A stretch of DNA of 64,000 nucleotides, from the NCBI RefSeq assembly GCF_010501065.1, contig NZ_QVMM01000015.1:1-64000 (forward strand). The letters run 5' to 3'. Position numbers and translations under genes: made by a program. Numbering within the stretch: the stretch's first letter is position 1; each line of letters starts with the position of its first letter. Below, piece after piece: positions 45,635 to 55,909 of this stretch. The stretch comes from Dysgonomonas sp. 216 (lineage in GTDB: Bacteria; Bacteroidota; Bacteroidia; Bacteroidales; Dysgonomonadaceae). The notes below the pieces were generated by a model. The model was not told where the DNA came from. It was given only the letters and a program-made list of their open reading frames with translations, and did not search any database.

Positions 45635-47416
45635 CTATTTTATAATCATTATATCTTTAGGAGCATTTATTTCGGAAGATATTTTACCGTCGTTGTTTTT
45701 TATATGCTTAATTTTTATAATTCCGTATGGGGTTGGAAAAGATCCTTCCACCCATTCCAGATCACCAAGGTGTGGTTCTATTTTGACCTTCTTACATCCG
45801 GGTTCTAAAATTTTTACACCTAATATATGTTCGCTCATCCATGCAGTTGGTCCCGATGCCCAGCCATGACAAAAGCTGTGACGATATCCCGGATAGCAAA
45901 AAGCGCCGAAATTACCATGTATATCTTTCTTTCCGGCAGGAGTTATTTCATCGAGTCGTGCGGCATTTTCGAGCCACTGCATATTGAAATCTTCCCAAAA
46001 AGTAGTTGCTCCCATATCTAGCATTGCACCCCAAAACTGACGGATTATATCTATTGCCTGTTTATACTGACCAGCTAATGCTTGTGTTTGCAGCATATAA
46101 TAACCGTAAAATGTGGAAAATCCTTTGGTTCCGCCTACTGACACTACTTCATCGCATGCTTTTTTAGCATTAATTATTCCGGCAATTGCCATTAACGAAG
46201 CAGCTTGTTTCAGGTTATTATGATTTTTAATGTTACCGTTCATTCGTTCGGCACATAGTCTCGATTTTTTTGCGTATTCCGGCTCGTTTAAAAAATCACA
46301 TAGTTTTGCGGCGTCTTTCATAGCCCATACTATTAGTGCACGATAGCCGGCTTCTACACCTTCTTTATTGGGTGAAGAAGGCCAGTCGAGAAAACGCTCT
46401 TTAGCTAAATTTTCTATTCCGTTGTTATCTATTTTCGCATCAATTTGATCGATCAATCCCAATATATAGCTTTTGTGTTTTTTCAGAAAGCTGATATCTC
46501 CACTATGCATATACCAATCTTTTTGAATTATTAAATACCATAACGAATAAGCGCTCATTCCATTCATCCAACCGGGTAGTGGAAACTGCTCGCATGCTAA
46601 ATCCAGACTTATAGGAACCACCTCGTTTGCGCCGAATACCGAAGTTATTGTTGCTACCTCGGGATGCATATCTCCAAGCCAGATAACACGGTCGCGCTTT
46701 ATTCCGTCCCACAAATACTCCTGCATATTCAAATGAACTGTATATGCTCCTGTAAGCCATATTTGATTTAAGCGTTCATCGCTCGACCTGAATGAACCTA
46801 AATAAGGAATATCGCGGAAGCGGAGTATTGCCCGTGCTTCGCGGAGGCGAATTGTTGTGTTCTTTTGTAATAAATCTATTCTAACAAAGCGGAATCCTGT
46901 ATTGCCTATTTCGATAAGCCCATCTCGAGGAACTTCCATAATTATGTCTCGTTTAGCATGGTCGTCGGTTGAAAAGCCCACTTTCCAACCTTTTTCGGCT
47001 GTTTGGCTGTTGCACTCACCAACCGATTCTCCGAACCTTATACGTACCAATGATGGTTTGGAGCGGGACGAAGAGCCTAAAACCAATTGTAATCCTCCAT
47101 GTAGTTCTTTTCCGTAATCGAGTAATATAGAGGCAGTATCTTCTTCGGTCGAAATGAGAGAGCATAAGTCTCTTTTGGTAAATTCGGGTTGACTATTTCC
47201 TGTATTTAATAAAACTTCTTCATTTCGTACCAAGTTTTTCCCTCCATCGTTTTTCCAAACAATACGTTGTGGAGTAATAAAGACTCTGGTTAGTTCATCT
47301 TTTTGGGTTTTACCTTTGTATTCAGAACCGAAGATAGGGGGTAACTCCGCTTTTGTAACAGAAGTTATTCCCATCAAGAAAAAAAGAAGAGGGATGATAT
47401 ATCTCGTATTTTTCAT
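45635..47416 (-). CDS. GH78-like alpha-L-rhamnosidase (shorter form)
   Basis: 593 residues from ATG at 47416, which begins a signal peptide (LLFFLMGITSVTKA). A beta region (about 25-205) carries RKPSLVRIRFGES-like text; the six-hairpin barrel follows with LWDGIKRDRVIWLGDMHPEV (about 233-252), the catalytic region of GH78, and WEDFNMQW and CHGWASGPTAW near the C-terminus. It lacks the long N-terminal domains of large GH78 enzymes. Predicted to release terminal L-rhamnose; could act on a related sugar. Confidence 0.72.
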   Translation of the reverse strand: MKNTRYIIPLLFFLMGITSVTKAELPPIFGSEYKGKTQKDELTRVFITPQRIVWKNDGGKNLVRNEEVLLNTGNSQPEFTKRDLCSLISTEEDTASILLDYGKELHGGLQLVLGSSSRSKPSLVRIRFGESVGECNSQTAEKGWKVGFSTDDHAKRDIIMEVPRDGLIEIGNTGFRFVRIDLLQKNTTIRLREARAILRFRDIPYLGSFRSSDERLNQIWLTGAYTVHLNMQEYLWDGIKRDRVIWLGDMHPEVATITSVFGANEVVPISLDLACEQFPLPGWMNGMSAYSLWYLIIQKDWYMHSGDISFLKKHKSYILGLIDQIDAKIDNNGIENLAKERFLDWPSSPNKEGVEAGYRALIVWAMKDAAKLCDFLNEPEYAKKSRLCAERMNGNIKNHNNLKQAASLMAIAGIINAKKACDEVVSVGGTKGFSTFYGYYMLQTQALAGQYKQAIDIIRQFWGAMLDMGATTFWEDFNMQWLENAARLDEITPAGKKDIHGNFGAFCYPGYRHSFCHGWASGPTAWMSEHILGVKILEPGCKKVKIEPHLGDLEWVEGSFPTPYGIIKIKHIKNNDGKISSEINAPKDIMIIK

Positions 47417-47424
47417 CGATATAT

Positions 47425-49839
47425 TCAATTATAAGTTTTCAGTTTTACTTTTTCCTGCTTCAATCCGTTTATCTTTGCAGTCAGAGTTACTTCACCTGCC
47501 GTCTGATTAGACCGCAATATGGCCATTGCGAATCCGTTGTGTAACATTATCCGATTATTTTCCGAAAATACTTTGTCGGTATAGTGGTCACCGTTATCGA
47601 CGGCTATTAGCCGCGCTACGCCGGAAACATCGAATACCACTTCACCTTCGATAATGGGCACAGTGCGTCCTTTGCCATCTACCACATACACTTTTACATA
47701 CTGCAAGTCCATTCCGTCGGCTTTCCATTTTGTATTCTCAAATTCGATTCTCAGTGCTGTTGCCTTGCCTGTTGTTTCGAGTCGGTGGCGTGCTACTTCG
47801 CTACCGTTATTGCGGGCAATAGCTATAATGTTACCACCTTTTCCGTAAGGTACATTCTGCCAGTAAATAATATTCCTTTTCTGTATATCATCCCTAACAT
47901 TCTTCTGTATGCCGAACGTTTTTCCGTTGACAAGCAATTCAACTTCATCGGCATTGGTGTATGTAAACAGGTTCTGATTCGAACCATCTGCACGATTCCA
48001 GTGCGAAGAAGTGGGAATACGCCCAACTATCACATCGTTCCATTCCATATTTTCCGCTACACTGTCCACGACGCCGATATGCACTAGCGGTTCCTCGGTA
48101 AATGCACTTTTGATTAAATATGCTTGCGAATACGGCTCCAAGGAGTGGTTAAAGAATGAATAATTCCAGCCTTTTTTAGGCCAGCCGTTCGATTCGCCCC
48201 AGTACTCTATGCCACCCCAATAGGCTATACCCACCATTTTATTATAATCCATCCCGAAAAACGGAGCAGTCAATTCGTTGGAAGTAGCTTCGCTCTGGTA
48301 TATATTGAGGTTCGGTGCATGCTCCAGATACTTTTGATATGCTTGAAATTGGTAGTTAAAACTCGCTACTTCGGTAACTAGTGACAGCTCTGGCGGAGTA
48401 AAGTCTGTATTGAAACTAGCATCGCGTCTTGCTATTGCATTGGCACGCGAAGGGTACATAGCTACCGTTGTTTTGCGCGTAGGATCGTAGCGTTTAGTAA
48501 GCACATCAAGTATCTTGTAAGTAGTAACGCCCCAGTCGCCCGTCGGGAAACCAGCCAGATCTTCTCTCATCTGCAATTCATTTCCTAAGCTCCACATAAT
48601 AACCGAAGGATGATTGCGGTCGCGCTTTATCCATTCGGGGATAGCTGTATGCCATAATTGAGAGAAAGGTTTCTTTGCCGGCCAATAGTCTTTTTCGCTC
48701 CATTTATCAAATATTTCGTCTACGACTAATATACCGTACTTATCTGCAAGTTTCAAAAAAGACTTTGAATATGGGTTGTGTGATGTTCTAACGTGGTTGT
48801 AACCAAAATTTTTAAGCAACTGAAATTGTCTTTCTATAGCTCTGTCGTATGCGGCAGCGCCCACCGCACCCAAATCGTGGTGATTGGCAATTCCTTTCAG
48901 AAATACTTTCCTGCCGTTCAGCTTAAACCCGAACTCCTTTGAGAATTCGAGCGTACGGATGCCGAATGTTTCCGTTACGTTGTCGATTATCTTTCCGTCG
49001 TGTATCAGCGTTATTTCGGCGGTATACAGGTCCGGCGTTTCGCATGACCAAAGTTGAGGATTGTTCACTATAACCACTGGAAGCGGTACTTCAACAGCTT
49101 TCAGCTTTATTCCTTTTGGAGCAGCTGTTTTTGTTTCTGTAATTTGTTGTCCATCAGGCGAGAATATCTTTGCACTTATTTCAATGTCTTGTCTTTTATT
49201 TCTGAAGCCATCAAGTTCTACCTGAATGCTTATTTCGGCACTTTGCTCTGTTATATTAGGGGTAGTAATAAACACACCATGCCGAGCGATTGAAATACTG
49301 TCTTTGACCACTAAATGCACGTCACGGAACAGTCCGCCACCAGTGTACCAACGCGAATTGCCTTTGGTGGACGAATATACGGCAATCACGTTATCCCTGT
49401 CATAATTAATCAGACTGGTAATGTCTGCTTCACAACCCAGATAACCATAATCAATAGCAGCAATTTTTTTACCGTTGAACCAGACTTCACCCCATAGCAT
49501 CACACCTTCGAAATCGAGCAGTACCCGTCTGTTTTTCCATAGGGGGTCGGCTTTGAATGATTTGCGATACCAGCCTGTTGTTAACTCTTTAAAGCCACGC
49601 TGGCTATTTCCCGATTTTATCCAAGGTTGTTCTATCTGAAAATCGTGTGGCAAATCTAATGTACGCCAGCCGCTATCGTTATAATCAGTGGCAGCAGCGT
49701 TTTCCGTTTCGCCTAGTTGAAATTTCCAGTCGAAATTGAACAATTCTGTAATGCGTGCGTTCTGCTGGGCGTTACTGTTTATAGCTGTTACAAGTAAAAT
49801 GCCCAATAACGCAAGTCTGAATGTAAAGTGTTTGTTCAT
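47425..49839 (-). CDS. Glycoside hydrolase family 2
   Basis: 804 residues, signal peptide 1-24 (AINSNAQ). Jelly roll (about 30-180, LPHDFQIEQPW, GWYRKSF), Ig-like domain, TIM barrel with RTSHNPYSKS, acid/base Glu421 in MWSLGNELQM and nucleophile Glu517 in NIYQSEATS, then C-terminal beta domains. Exo-beta-glycosidase, perhaps galactosidase or glucuronidase. It is a paralogue of the GH2 at 7.7-10.2 kb but clearly divergent. Operon spacing: 8 bp to GH78 downstream, 12 bp from GH78 upstream. Confidence 0.9.
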   Translation of the reverse strand: MNKHFTFRLALLGILLVTAINSNAQQNARITELFNFDWKFQLGETENAAATDYNDSGWRTLDLPHDFQIEQPWIKSGNSQRGFKELTTGWYRKSFKADPLWKNRRVLLDFEGVMLWGEVWFNGKKIAAIDYGYLGCEADITSLINYDRDNVIAVYSSTKGNSRWYTGGGLFRDVHLVVKDSISIARHGVFITTPNITEQSAEISIQVELDGFRNKRQDIEISAKIFSPDGQQITETKTAAPKGIKLKAVEVPLPVVIVNNPQLWSCETPDLYTAEITLIHDGKIIDNVTETFGIRTLEFSKEFGFKLNGRKVFLKGIANHHDLGAVGAAAYDRAIERQFQLLKNFGYNHVRTSHNPYSKSFLKLADKYGILVVDEIFDKWSEKDYWPAKKPFSQLWHTAIPEWIKRDRNHPSVIMWSLGNELQMREDLAGFPTGDWGVTTYKILDVLTKRYDPTRKTTVAMYPSRANAIARRDASFNTDFTPPELSLVTEVASFNYQFQAYQKYLEHAPNLNIYQSEATSNELTAPFFGMDYNKMVGIAYWGGIEYWGESNGWPKKGWNYSFFNHSLEPYSQAYLIKSAFTEEPLVHIGVVDSVAENMEWNDVIVGRIPTSSHWNRADGSNQNLFTYTNADEVELLVNGKTFGIQKNVRDDIQKRNIIYWQNVPYGKGGNIIAIARNNGSEVARHRLETTGKATALRIEFENTKWKADGMDLQYVKVYVVDGKGRTVPIIEGEVVFDVSGVARLIAVDNGDHYTDKVFSENNRIMLHNGFAMAILRSNQTAGEVTLTAKINGLKQEKVKLKTYN

Positions 49840-49851
49840 TGCAGATTTATA

Positions 49852-52035
49852 TTACAAATTATATATTCCTTTTTTTGTCAGTGTAGTTTTATTTCCGTTT
49901 TTATCAATAAAATCGACTTTACATCCTTTAGGGATCTCGATTTGATTACCGCCTGTTTTTGAAAGTTTAAGCTTTATCTTCCCTTCTTTAACAGGAAACT
50001 CTATATTTGCCCATTGCAAATCCATCATATCAGGCTGTAGGGTATAATGATTCAGTTTAGTATTTGATTGGCTGAACCCCGCTATACCATTCAATACGGC
50101 GACAATTCCCGGAACTCCGTTGGCTCCGTGGCAAAGGCTTAAACCATAAGGACGGCTATAAAACACAAGTTGTTCATTCTTCGTTCTTCTATACGAGAAA
50201 TTTTCGGGGAAACGCGTATGTCCCTGATTGAGCCAATCGCCGAAAACAGTAAACAATAAATTCCACATTTGACCAACTTTGCGGGCTTTTGAATAAGCTA
50301 TGAATTCGTATCCTTTTTCAAAACTTACATAATCTTTATAGTAAGGTATGGTAGGAAGCGTTACAAGGAGGTTATCATATCTGTCTTCGGGGAATATACC
50401 AGCCAGAATCGCCCAATATTGAGCATGGTGAGAAATTACTTTGTCCAATTCCCCTGCTTTAGTATATCCGTTGATAAATAAGCCTTGCTCGTTGTCCCAA
50501 AAATGTTGCATGATGCTTTTCCGCAACAATTCAGCTTTTTGGCGATAATGATTAGCTGATTTTTTATCGTCCCATTTTTCGCAAAAATCAGCACCGATTT
50601 TGTAATTGTAATAGAGCATTATCTGAGCATAGGCGGGCGTGCCTTTCTTATCGGGTCCGCGCCTTGTTGCCCATCCGGGAACGAATCCCCAGCTTACCCC
50701 GACATTGGCAGAAATAAATCCTCTTTCATCTTGTAGTGTTTCGTAGAACTGTAATAATTGCTCCATACGATCACGATAGGAGAGTATTGTATTGAAATCC
50801 CCGTACCTTTTATAATGTTGGTTGAACCCAATCAGTGCATGCAACGGATAATCGGGTATTCCCAGATCGTCTTTTGTAGGGTTAAACGGCATCAGTGCTA
50901 CCGACAGGCTGTTGCGCGACACCTGTTCGTCACCGAAAACGTAATCGCCGCCAAACGTACTTAATACGGCATCCATCGACCAAGGAAGATAATCCCGCTT
51001 GATGCCGTCGAGATAAAATCCGTGTGTACTTGTATGTAATGAAGCAACCGAAGCTTTCCATATATTATTAATTCGTTCATCGTTGCACTCGAAAGACATC
51101 AGAAAATCGATGTCCCATACTTTTGCCGTGAATTTCACGGGCGACAATTCGCATCCCTCGTCGCTGAATATCTTTACGTAGCGAACTGCCCGTTCGGGTA
51201 ATACTATGTCTTGTTGTTTGCCCGTGAGCGTAAATGGTTCTATAGGCTTCTGCTCAAATACCTTAGTGTCTTCACAAAGCGTTTCTTCGGGGCTTTCACC
51301 TATATACACGGTTATCTGTCCATTTCCCTTTGCCGTAAACGAAACCGTACCTACTTCAAGATGAAAGAAATCTATCAGCACATAACCGTTTTTATGCAGA
51401 ATGATGTCATTGCCGTTTACCGTGGCATTTCGTATAGGTTGGATGTTTGCAGGCTGAATGTCAATCTGCATTTCGGGCTCTTCCAGCGGCATTCGCCCAC
51501 CCGTGCCGAAAACGGGTGATGTTTCGGCTAAGTTCCAGTTTATCCCGTCGAGGCTTGCCGACCAGCCTTCGCAAACAACCTTCCCGTCAACGGAAACTTT
51601 CACAGACGGCAAATCGTTTTCGGTTGCTACTTCCAGCAACAAGGTAGATTTTCCCTTTGGTAGTTGTATGGAATTATTACTATTGACAGCTTCTTTTCCG
51701 TTTACTGTGGCTTTCACTACGCCTGTGGATTCCCATTGCACAACAGTTTTGGACAACACATTCATCTCTTTACGAAACCATGTGTTAAAAACGGGAGCAT
51801 AAAATTTTCCCGGATAGCCCACATTCACGCAGCGTTCGGCAGATTCTTTCATCCTCTTCTGTTGCAGATGTGCGCTCAACTGTCCGGGATACCATACGTA
51901 TTCTCCTTTTTCCGCCTTAACGGGCTTTTTCAGCACGGTTACCGAGGGGTCAAGCAGTGGGTCGTATTCCTGTGCCTGTGCTCGAAACGAGAACACCGCC
52001 AGAAGCAGGCATATAGTAAGAATTGTTGTTTTCAT
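49852..52035 (-). CDS. GH78 alpha-L-rhamnosidase
   Basis: 727 residues from ATG at 52035 (signal peptide ending FSFRAQAQ); a TTG three codons earlier is less likely. Beta domains (about 25-320), then the six-hairpin catalytic barrel with FYLDGIKRDYLPWSMDAVLS (about 340-359), GFVPGWATRRGP, and SRPYGLSLCHGANGVPG near the C-terminus, followed by a beta domain with a hydrophobic tail. Removes alpha-L-rhamnose. Codon use is somewhat richer in GC than the next gene, visible in the first 600 bases. Second gene of the operon. Confidence 0.8.
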   Translation of the reverse strand: MKTTILTICLLLAVFSFRAQAQEYDPLLDPSVTVLKKPVKAEKGEYVWYPGQLSAHLQQKRMKESAERCVNVGYPGKFYAPVFNTWFRKEMNVLSKTVVQWESTGVVKATVNGKEAVNSNNSIQLPKGKSTLLLEVATENDLPSVKVSVDGKVVCEGWSASLDGINWNLAETSPVFGTGGRMPLEEPEMQIDIQPANIQPIRNATVNGNDIILHKNGYVLIDFFHLEVGTVSFTAKGNGQITVYIGESPEETLCEDTKVFEQKPIEPFTLTGKQQDIVLPERAVRYVKIFSDEGCELSPVKFTAKVWDIDFLMSFECNDERINNIWKASVASLHTSTHGFYLDGIKRDYLPWSMDAVLSTFGGDYVFGDEQVSRNSLSVALMPFNPTKDDLGIPDYPLHALIGFNQHYKRYGDFNTILSYRDRMEQLLQFYETLQDERGFISANVGVSWGFVPGWATRRGPDKKGTPAYAQIMLYYNYKIGADFCEKWDDKKSANHYRQKAELLRKSIMQHFWDNEQGLFINGYTKAGELDKVISHHAQYWAILAGIFPEDRYDNLLVTLPTIPYYKDYVSFEKGYEFIAYSKARKVGQMWNLLFTVFGDWLNQGHTRFPENFSYRRTKNEQLVFYSRPYGLSLCHGANGVPGIVAVLNGIAGFSQSNTKLNHYTLQPDMMDLQWANIEFPVKEGKIKLKLSKTGGNQIEIPKGCKVDFIDKNGNKTTLTKKGIYNL

Positions 52036-52048
52036 GGTTCTCAATATT

Positions 52049-53635
52049 TTATTTCATTTTTTCAAAATATGGTAATCTACTCAGTGGCACATCTACAGTG
52101 ATTGTTTTGCCTCCTTTGTGGGTTTTGCCCAAGTCGTCTTTCCAACGTCCTTTCGGCAGCTTTATGGTTCGTATGTTTTCTTTGGTAACAACGGGTGCAA
52201 CCATGTATTTGTCTCCTAGCATAAACTGATCTTTACACTCGGCAAATCCTTCGTTGGGAAATGCATATTCCATATGACGAACAATTGGTTCGCCAGTCTT
52301 TGCCGATTCTTTAGCGCATTGCATAATATATTCACCCATTTGTTCGTGAAGTTTTGCCATATTTCTAACCGTCTCTAGATTTTCGGCACTTAAAATTCGC
52401 CAGGGAGCAACCGAAAATTGCATCATTGGCATTAGAGCATGTACTTGTGCTGAACGAACAATAAGTGTTTGGTCAATTTTGCTTTGATCTACATTTAAGA
52501 ATGATTTAAATTGCCCACCACCAATCATATCGGGGCATGTGTAGGAGTAACCCATCAAACCTGCTACCATCATTTCGGGTATTAACGATTGTACCGCTCT
52601 CCATGAGTAGTTTTTGTCTCCAAGACGTTGAACTAATGCTTCGCCTCCCATTTTCCAGCATGCGCGGTATTCGTTAACAGAAAATTCGAGACCTATTTTA
52701 GCCCAAGCTTCAGTATGATCGACCGATATTGCGTCTTTTTTATAGCTTACTAAATCTTTTTTTGTATAAAAACTATTATCTCCGGCATCAAATTTAAATC
52801 CGTCAATACCGTATTCTTGCTGCATCTTTTTCAGAATAGATATAAAATGAGTTGTTGCATCAGGATTCGTAAAGTCGTAGCAAGCACTTTGTCCGTTCCA
52901 CCAGTTAAGGATAGCTGGTTTGCCGTTTTTATTTTTTATAAGGTAGCCTTTTGAGTTCAATTCTCTATATTCGGGGCTATCAGACGATACAAATGGGCAT
53001 ATCCATAACATGACCTTGAAACCCATATCATGTAACTCTTTTACCATACCTTTAGGATTAGAAAATTTTTCGGCTCTAAAATCAAAATTACCGTAATATC
53101 GTTGCCAGTTGTCGTCAATCATCAGTACTCCTGTAGGGAATCCATTATTAACAATTCCGTGTGCGTAGTTAAGAATATCTGTCTGATTCTGATCATACAT
53201 CAATTCAATCCATGTATTGTATTGCGGCATAGTGAAGAACAGTTCATCAGGCAAAATTCCGCTAGGCTTGAAGTGCTTTTGACAAGCTGCCCTATATGCA
53301 TCTTTTAGTGTGGTTCCGGCATTTGTTATAGAAATATTTTCAAAATCTGATTTTACAGTGATTTTATTGTTGGAAACAGAAAACTTAAAAGGTTTATCGC
53401 TCCATACGTATCTGCCTTTGTTAGATAAGAGCAATGGAACCACCTGATTGTTGTTGTTTTGTGTAGCTAAGTTGTATTCGTCTATGGGTTGTATATATGG
53501 CATGCGCGAACCATAAGCAATTGTTCCGCCCCACCAGTATTCGCCTTCCATTGGTGTAATAGTTGTTAGGTTTTGTGCGGAAATATTACCATATAAAAGT
53601 AATAGAATAAATGCGGCATGTAATATTTTCTTCAT
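52049..53635 (-). CDS. GH31 alpha-glycosidase
   Basis: 528 residues from ATG at 53635, with a signal peptide (AAFILLLLYGNISAQ); the frame runs 11 codons further only through a TTG. Barrel motifs: VLMIDDNWQRYYGNFDF (about 170-186), GIDGFKFDAGD with nucleophile Asp283, and YTCPDMIGGG with likely acid/base Asp369, then LMPMMQFSVAPW. GH31 includes alpha-glucosidases, xylosidases, galactosidases and sulfoquinovosidases, so the sugar is open. First gene of the operon, with a promoter about 31 bp upstream. Confidence 0.87.
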   Translation of the reverse strand: MKKILHAAFILLLLYGNISAQNLTTITPMEGEYWWGGTIAYGSRMPYIQPIDEYNLATQNNNNQVVPLLLSNKGRYVWSDKPFKFSVSNNKITVKSDFENISITNAGTTLKDAYRAACQKHFKPSGILPDELFFTMPQYNTWIELMYDQNQTDILNYAHGIVNNGFPTGVLMIDDNWQRYYGNFDFRAEKFSNPKGMVKELHDMGFKVMLWICPFVSSDSPEYRELNSKGYLIKNKNGKPAILNWWNGQSACYDFTNPDATTHFISILKKMQQEYGIDGFKFDAGDNSFYTKKDLVSYKKDAISVDHTEAWAKIGLEFSVNEYRACWKMGGEALVQRLGDKNYSWRAVQSLIPEMMVAGLMGYSYTCPDMIGGGQFKSFLNVDQSKIDQTLIVRSAQVHALMPMMQFSVAPWRILSAENLETVRNMAKLHEQMGEYIMQCAKESAKTGEPIVRHMEYAFPNEGFAECKDQFMLGDKYMVAPVVTKENIRTIKLPKGRWKDDLGKTHKGGKTITVDVPLSRLPYFEKMK

Positions 53636-53665
53636 AGCAAAATGTTTATTATAGTTGTAAGAGTG

Positions 53666-53673
53666 CAAACATA
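53666..53673 (-). promoter_or_regulatory. -7 element of the GH31-to-deacetylase operon
   Basis: Read leftward TATGTTTG, an exact TAnnTTTG, about 31 bp before the ATG at 53635. The -33 part is poor. No cis sequence for a specific regulator is visible. Confidence 0.5.
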
Positions 53674-53739
53674 GATAGAAATTTATTTTTGCAGTTTTTT
53701 TTGAACTATTTTCTATTATTTTGGAAATAGTTACAGGAA

Positions 53740-53780
53740 ATAAGATAAAAGGTTATGATTTTCATAACCTTTTATCTTAT
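53740..53780 (-). terminator. Terminator after the HD phosphodiesterase gene
   Basis: A perfect 19-bp stem (53740-53758 with 53762-53780) closing a TTT loop lies 18 bp beyond the stop at 53798. Strongest hairpin in the window. Confidence 0.85.
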
Positions 53781-53797
53781 ATATATTTATAAGTGTA

Positions 53798-55846
53798 TTA
53801 TTCCCCTTTATTGTCTATCAGTTCGGGGTATTTTATTCGGGAGTGGTAGATAGTTGTAAGTTTTTCTTTAAAGATATTCTTAGCTGTATCTATTTCGCTG
53901 AAGGTTATAGGTGCATTTTTTAGTAATCCGTCTTCTAATTGGGCATCAATTAATTTTTCAACCAAATTAGATATCGTTTCCGGAGTATATTCACTTAAAC
54001 TGCGCGATGCAGCTTCAACCGTATCAGCCATCATGAGTATAGCAGTTTCTTTACTGAAAGGATTTGGACCCGGATAAGAAAAATCGGATTCATCAATTTC
54101 TTCATCAGGATGTTCATTTTTATATGAATTGTAAAAGAACTTGGTTTTTCCTGTTCCGTGATGTGTTTCTATAAAATCGATAATCTGCTGAGGCAGATTG
54201 TACTTTTTAGCTAGTTTTACACCTTCCTCAACATGCCCTATTATTATTCTAGCACTGTCTTTGTACGACAGATTTGAATGCGGATTGTATCCGGGAGCCT
54301 GATTTTCGGTAAAGTATTCAGGATTGCTCATTTTCCCGATATCGTGGTATAGAGCTCCGGTTCGTACTAATGAAGCATTCGCCCCTATTTTTACTGCTAC
54401 AGCAGCAGCAAGATTGGAAACCTGCATAGAGTGCTGAAAGGTTCCGGGAGCTAGTTCCGATAGTTTCTGGAGTAAAGGTTTGTTGGTGTTCGAAAGTTCG
54501 ATCATGCTGACTCCGGATATAAATCCAAATGTTTTTTCGCTTATGTAAACCAGCAGGTAAGTAAACATAACAAACATAAAGTTTATTCCGAAATATAAGA
54601 ACATCAGAGGATTTGCCTGAGTGATGTCGCCCTCCTGAGCCAGAATATATCCTACATAAATAATATTGTAAGCAAGTAATATAAAGAAAGAGCTTTTTAT
54701 TAATTGTGAGCGCTCGGAAAGATCTTTTAAACTGAATATACACATAAATCCTACGGGTATCTGCAGTAACAGAAATTCGGCGGGAAATGGTACCATGACC
54801 GAACATATAAGCATGGTTGTCAGATGTGTAAATGTAGCCGTACGCGAGTCGATAAATGTACGGATCATAATTGTAGATATAGTATATGGTATAATATATA
54901 CATTAAACAAGTTATAATCGACAGCAGCTCCTGTAAGAACACAGAATATAGTGACGCTTAACAGCATGAAGGTTACATTCCTTCGGTTATAATATTCTTT
55001 TGGCCTGTAAAAGTAAAGATAGGTCATGAATGACATCATGAAAGCGGCTATAAGTATTAAGTCGCCAAGTATTAACCAACTCTGTTGCGATTGAGTACCT
55101 CCCCGTTCTTCGGTAGTTCGTTTTAGCGAGTTTAAAATATTATAAGTTTGTGAAGTCACAATCTCACCTCTGTCTATAATCTTCTCGCCCGATTGTACCA
55201 TCCCTTGTGCCGGCGATATTTTCTGAAGCAGTTCGTCTTTAGTTTTGCTCGACTTTTCGTTATCATACAATATGTTACTGTATAAATAGTTGTTTATCGA
55301 CATTGATTGCATTATATGTTCGTCGAACGAAGCGGGAGCTTCGGCAATTATTTTTTCATATGCCGATTTGGATGTTAAAAAAGAGGACAAGCCCCGAAGC
55401 TTCGCGGTATTGTCTTTTTCTATTAGTCTTATCTGTTTTGTCCTTGATTGATCTATCTTGTCGTAGTCTTCGGCCGAAAGGACTCCTGAACGGTATACGT
55501 CCTTAAGTTTACGTTGTGCATATTTTATATATTCAATAGGTATACTTTGGGCATTAGCGTCTGCTTCCAGCTGAGCTAAAGCTTTTCCCAGCACCGATTC
55601 GTCTATTGTGTAATAAGACTGGTAGGTAGCCATCAGGCTATCCCGTTCTTTTTCCAACTGGCTTTCGGGTTTATATATCGGGAAGTCAAAAGAAGCTGTG
55701 ACTAAGCCGTATTTCCATGGTTTACCTTCCGAATATGTGAATTTGAATTTTCCGTCTCTTGGGCAAAAATAGGCTATAATAAGAATAGCTACTACAAATA
55801 AAAAAGGAGTAGGGATTAGAGATTTATCGTTTTTTATTTCTTTCAT
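53798..55846 (-). CDS. 7TM-HD domain phosphodiesterase (PgpH-like)
   Basis: 682 residues from ATG at 55846. N-terminal TM helix (about 10-28), an extracytoplasmic region (about 35-265), then about seven TM helices (270-460) and a cytoplasmic HD domain (about 480-655) with FQHSMQVSNLAAAV, GALYHDIGKMSNP, HSNLSYKDSARIIIGHVEEG and ETHHGTGKTKFFY. This is the architecture of PgpH, which hydrolyses cyclic di-AMP to control turgor and envelope. A -7 element (TATATTTG read leftward) is at 55874-55881, just ahead of the start. Activity inferred from domain order. Confidence 0.88.
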   Translation of the reverse strand: MKEIKNDKSLIPTPFLFVVAILIIAYFCPRDGKFKFTYSEGKPWKYGLVTASFDFPIYKPESQLEKERDSLMATYQSYYTIDESVLGKALAQLEADANAQSIPIEYIKYAQRKLKDVYRSGVLSAEDYDKIDQSRTKQIRLIEKDNTAKLRGLSSFLTSKSAYEKIIAEAPASFDEHIMQSMSINNYLYSNILYDNEKSSKTKDELLQKISPAQGMVQSGEKIIDRGEIVTSQTYNILNSLKRTTEERGGTQSQQSWLILGDLILIAAFMMSFMTYLYFYRPKEYYNRRNVTFMLLSVTIFCVLTGAAVDYNLFNVYIIPYTISTIMIRTFIDSRTATFTHLTTMLICSVMVPFPAEFLLLQIPVGFMCIFSLKDLSERSQLIKSSFFILLAYNIIYVGYILAQEGDITQANPLMFLYFGINFMFVMFTYLLVYISEKTFGFISGVSMIELSNTNKPLLQKLSELAPGTFQHSMQVSNLAAAVAVKIGANASLVRTGALYHDIGKMSNPEYFTENQAPGYNPHSNLSYKDSARIIIGHVEEGVKLAKKYNLPQQIIDFIETHHGTGKTKFFYNSYKNEHPDEEIDESDFSYPGPNPFSKETAILMMADTVEAASRSLSEYTPETISNLVEKLIDAQLEDGLLKNAPITFSEIDTAKNIFKEKLTTIYHSRIKYPELIDNKGE

Positions 55847-55909
55847 AACAATGGAATTATATAGCAGTGTATACAAATATACTTGTATTTTAAAACAACT
55901 AAAGGGACG

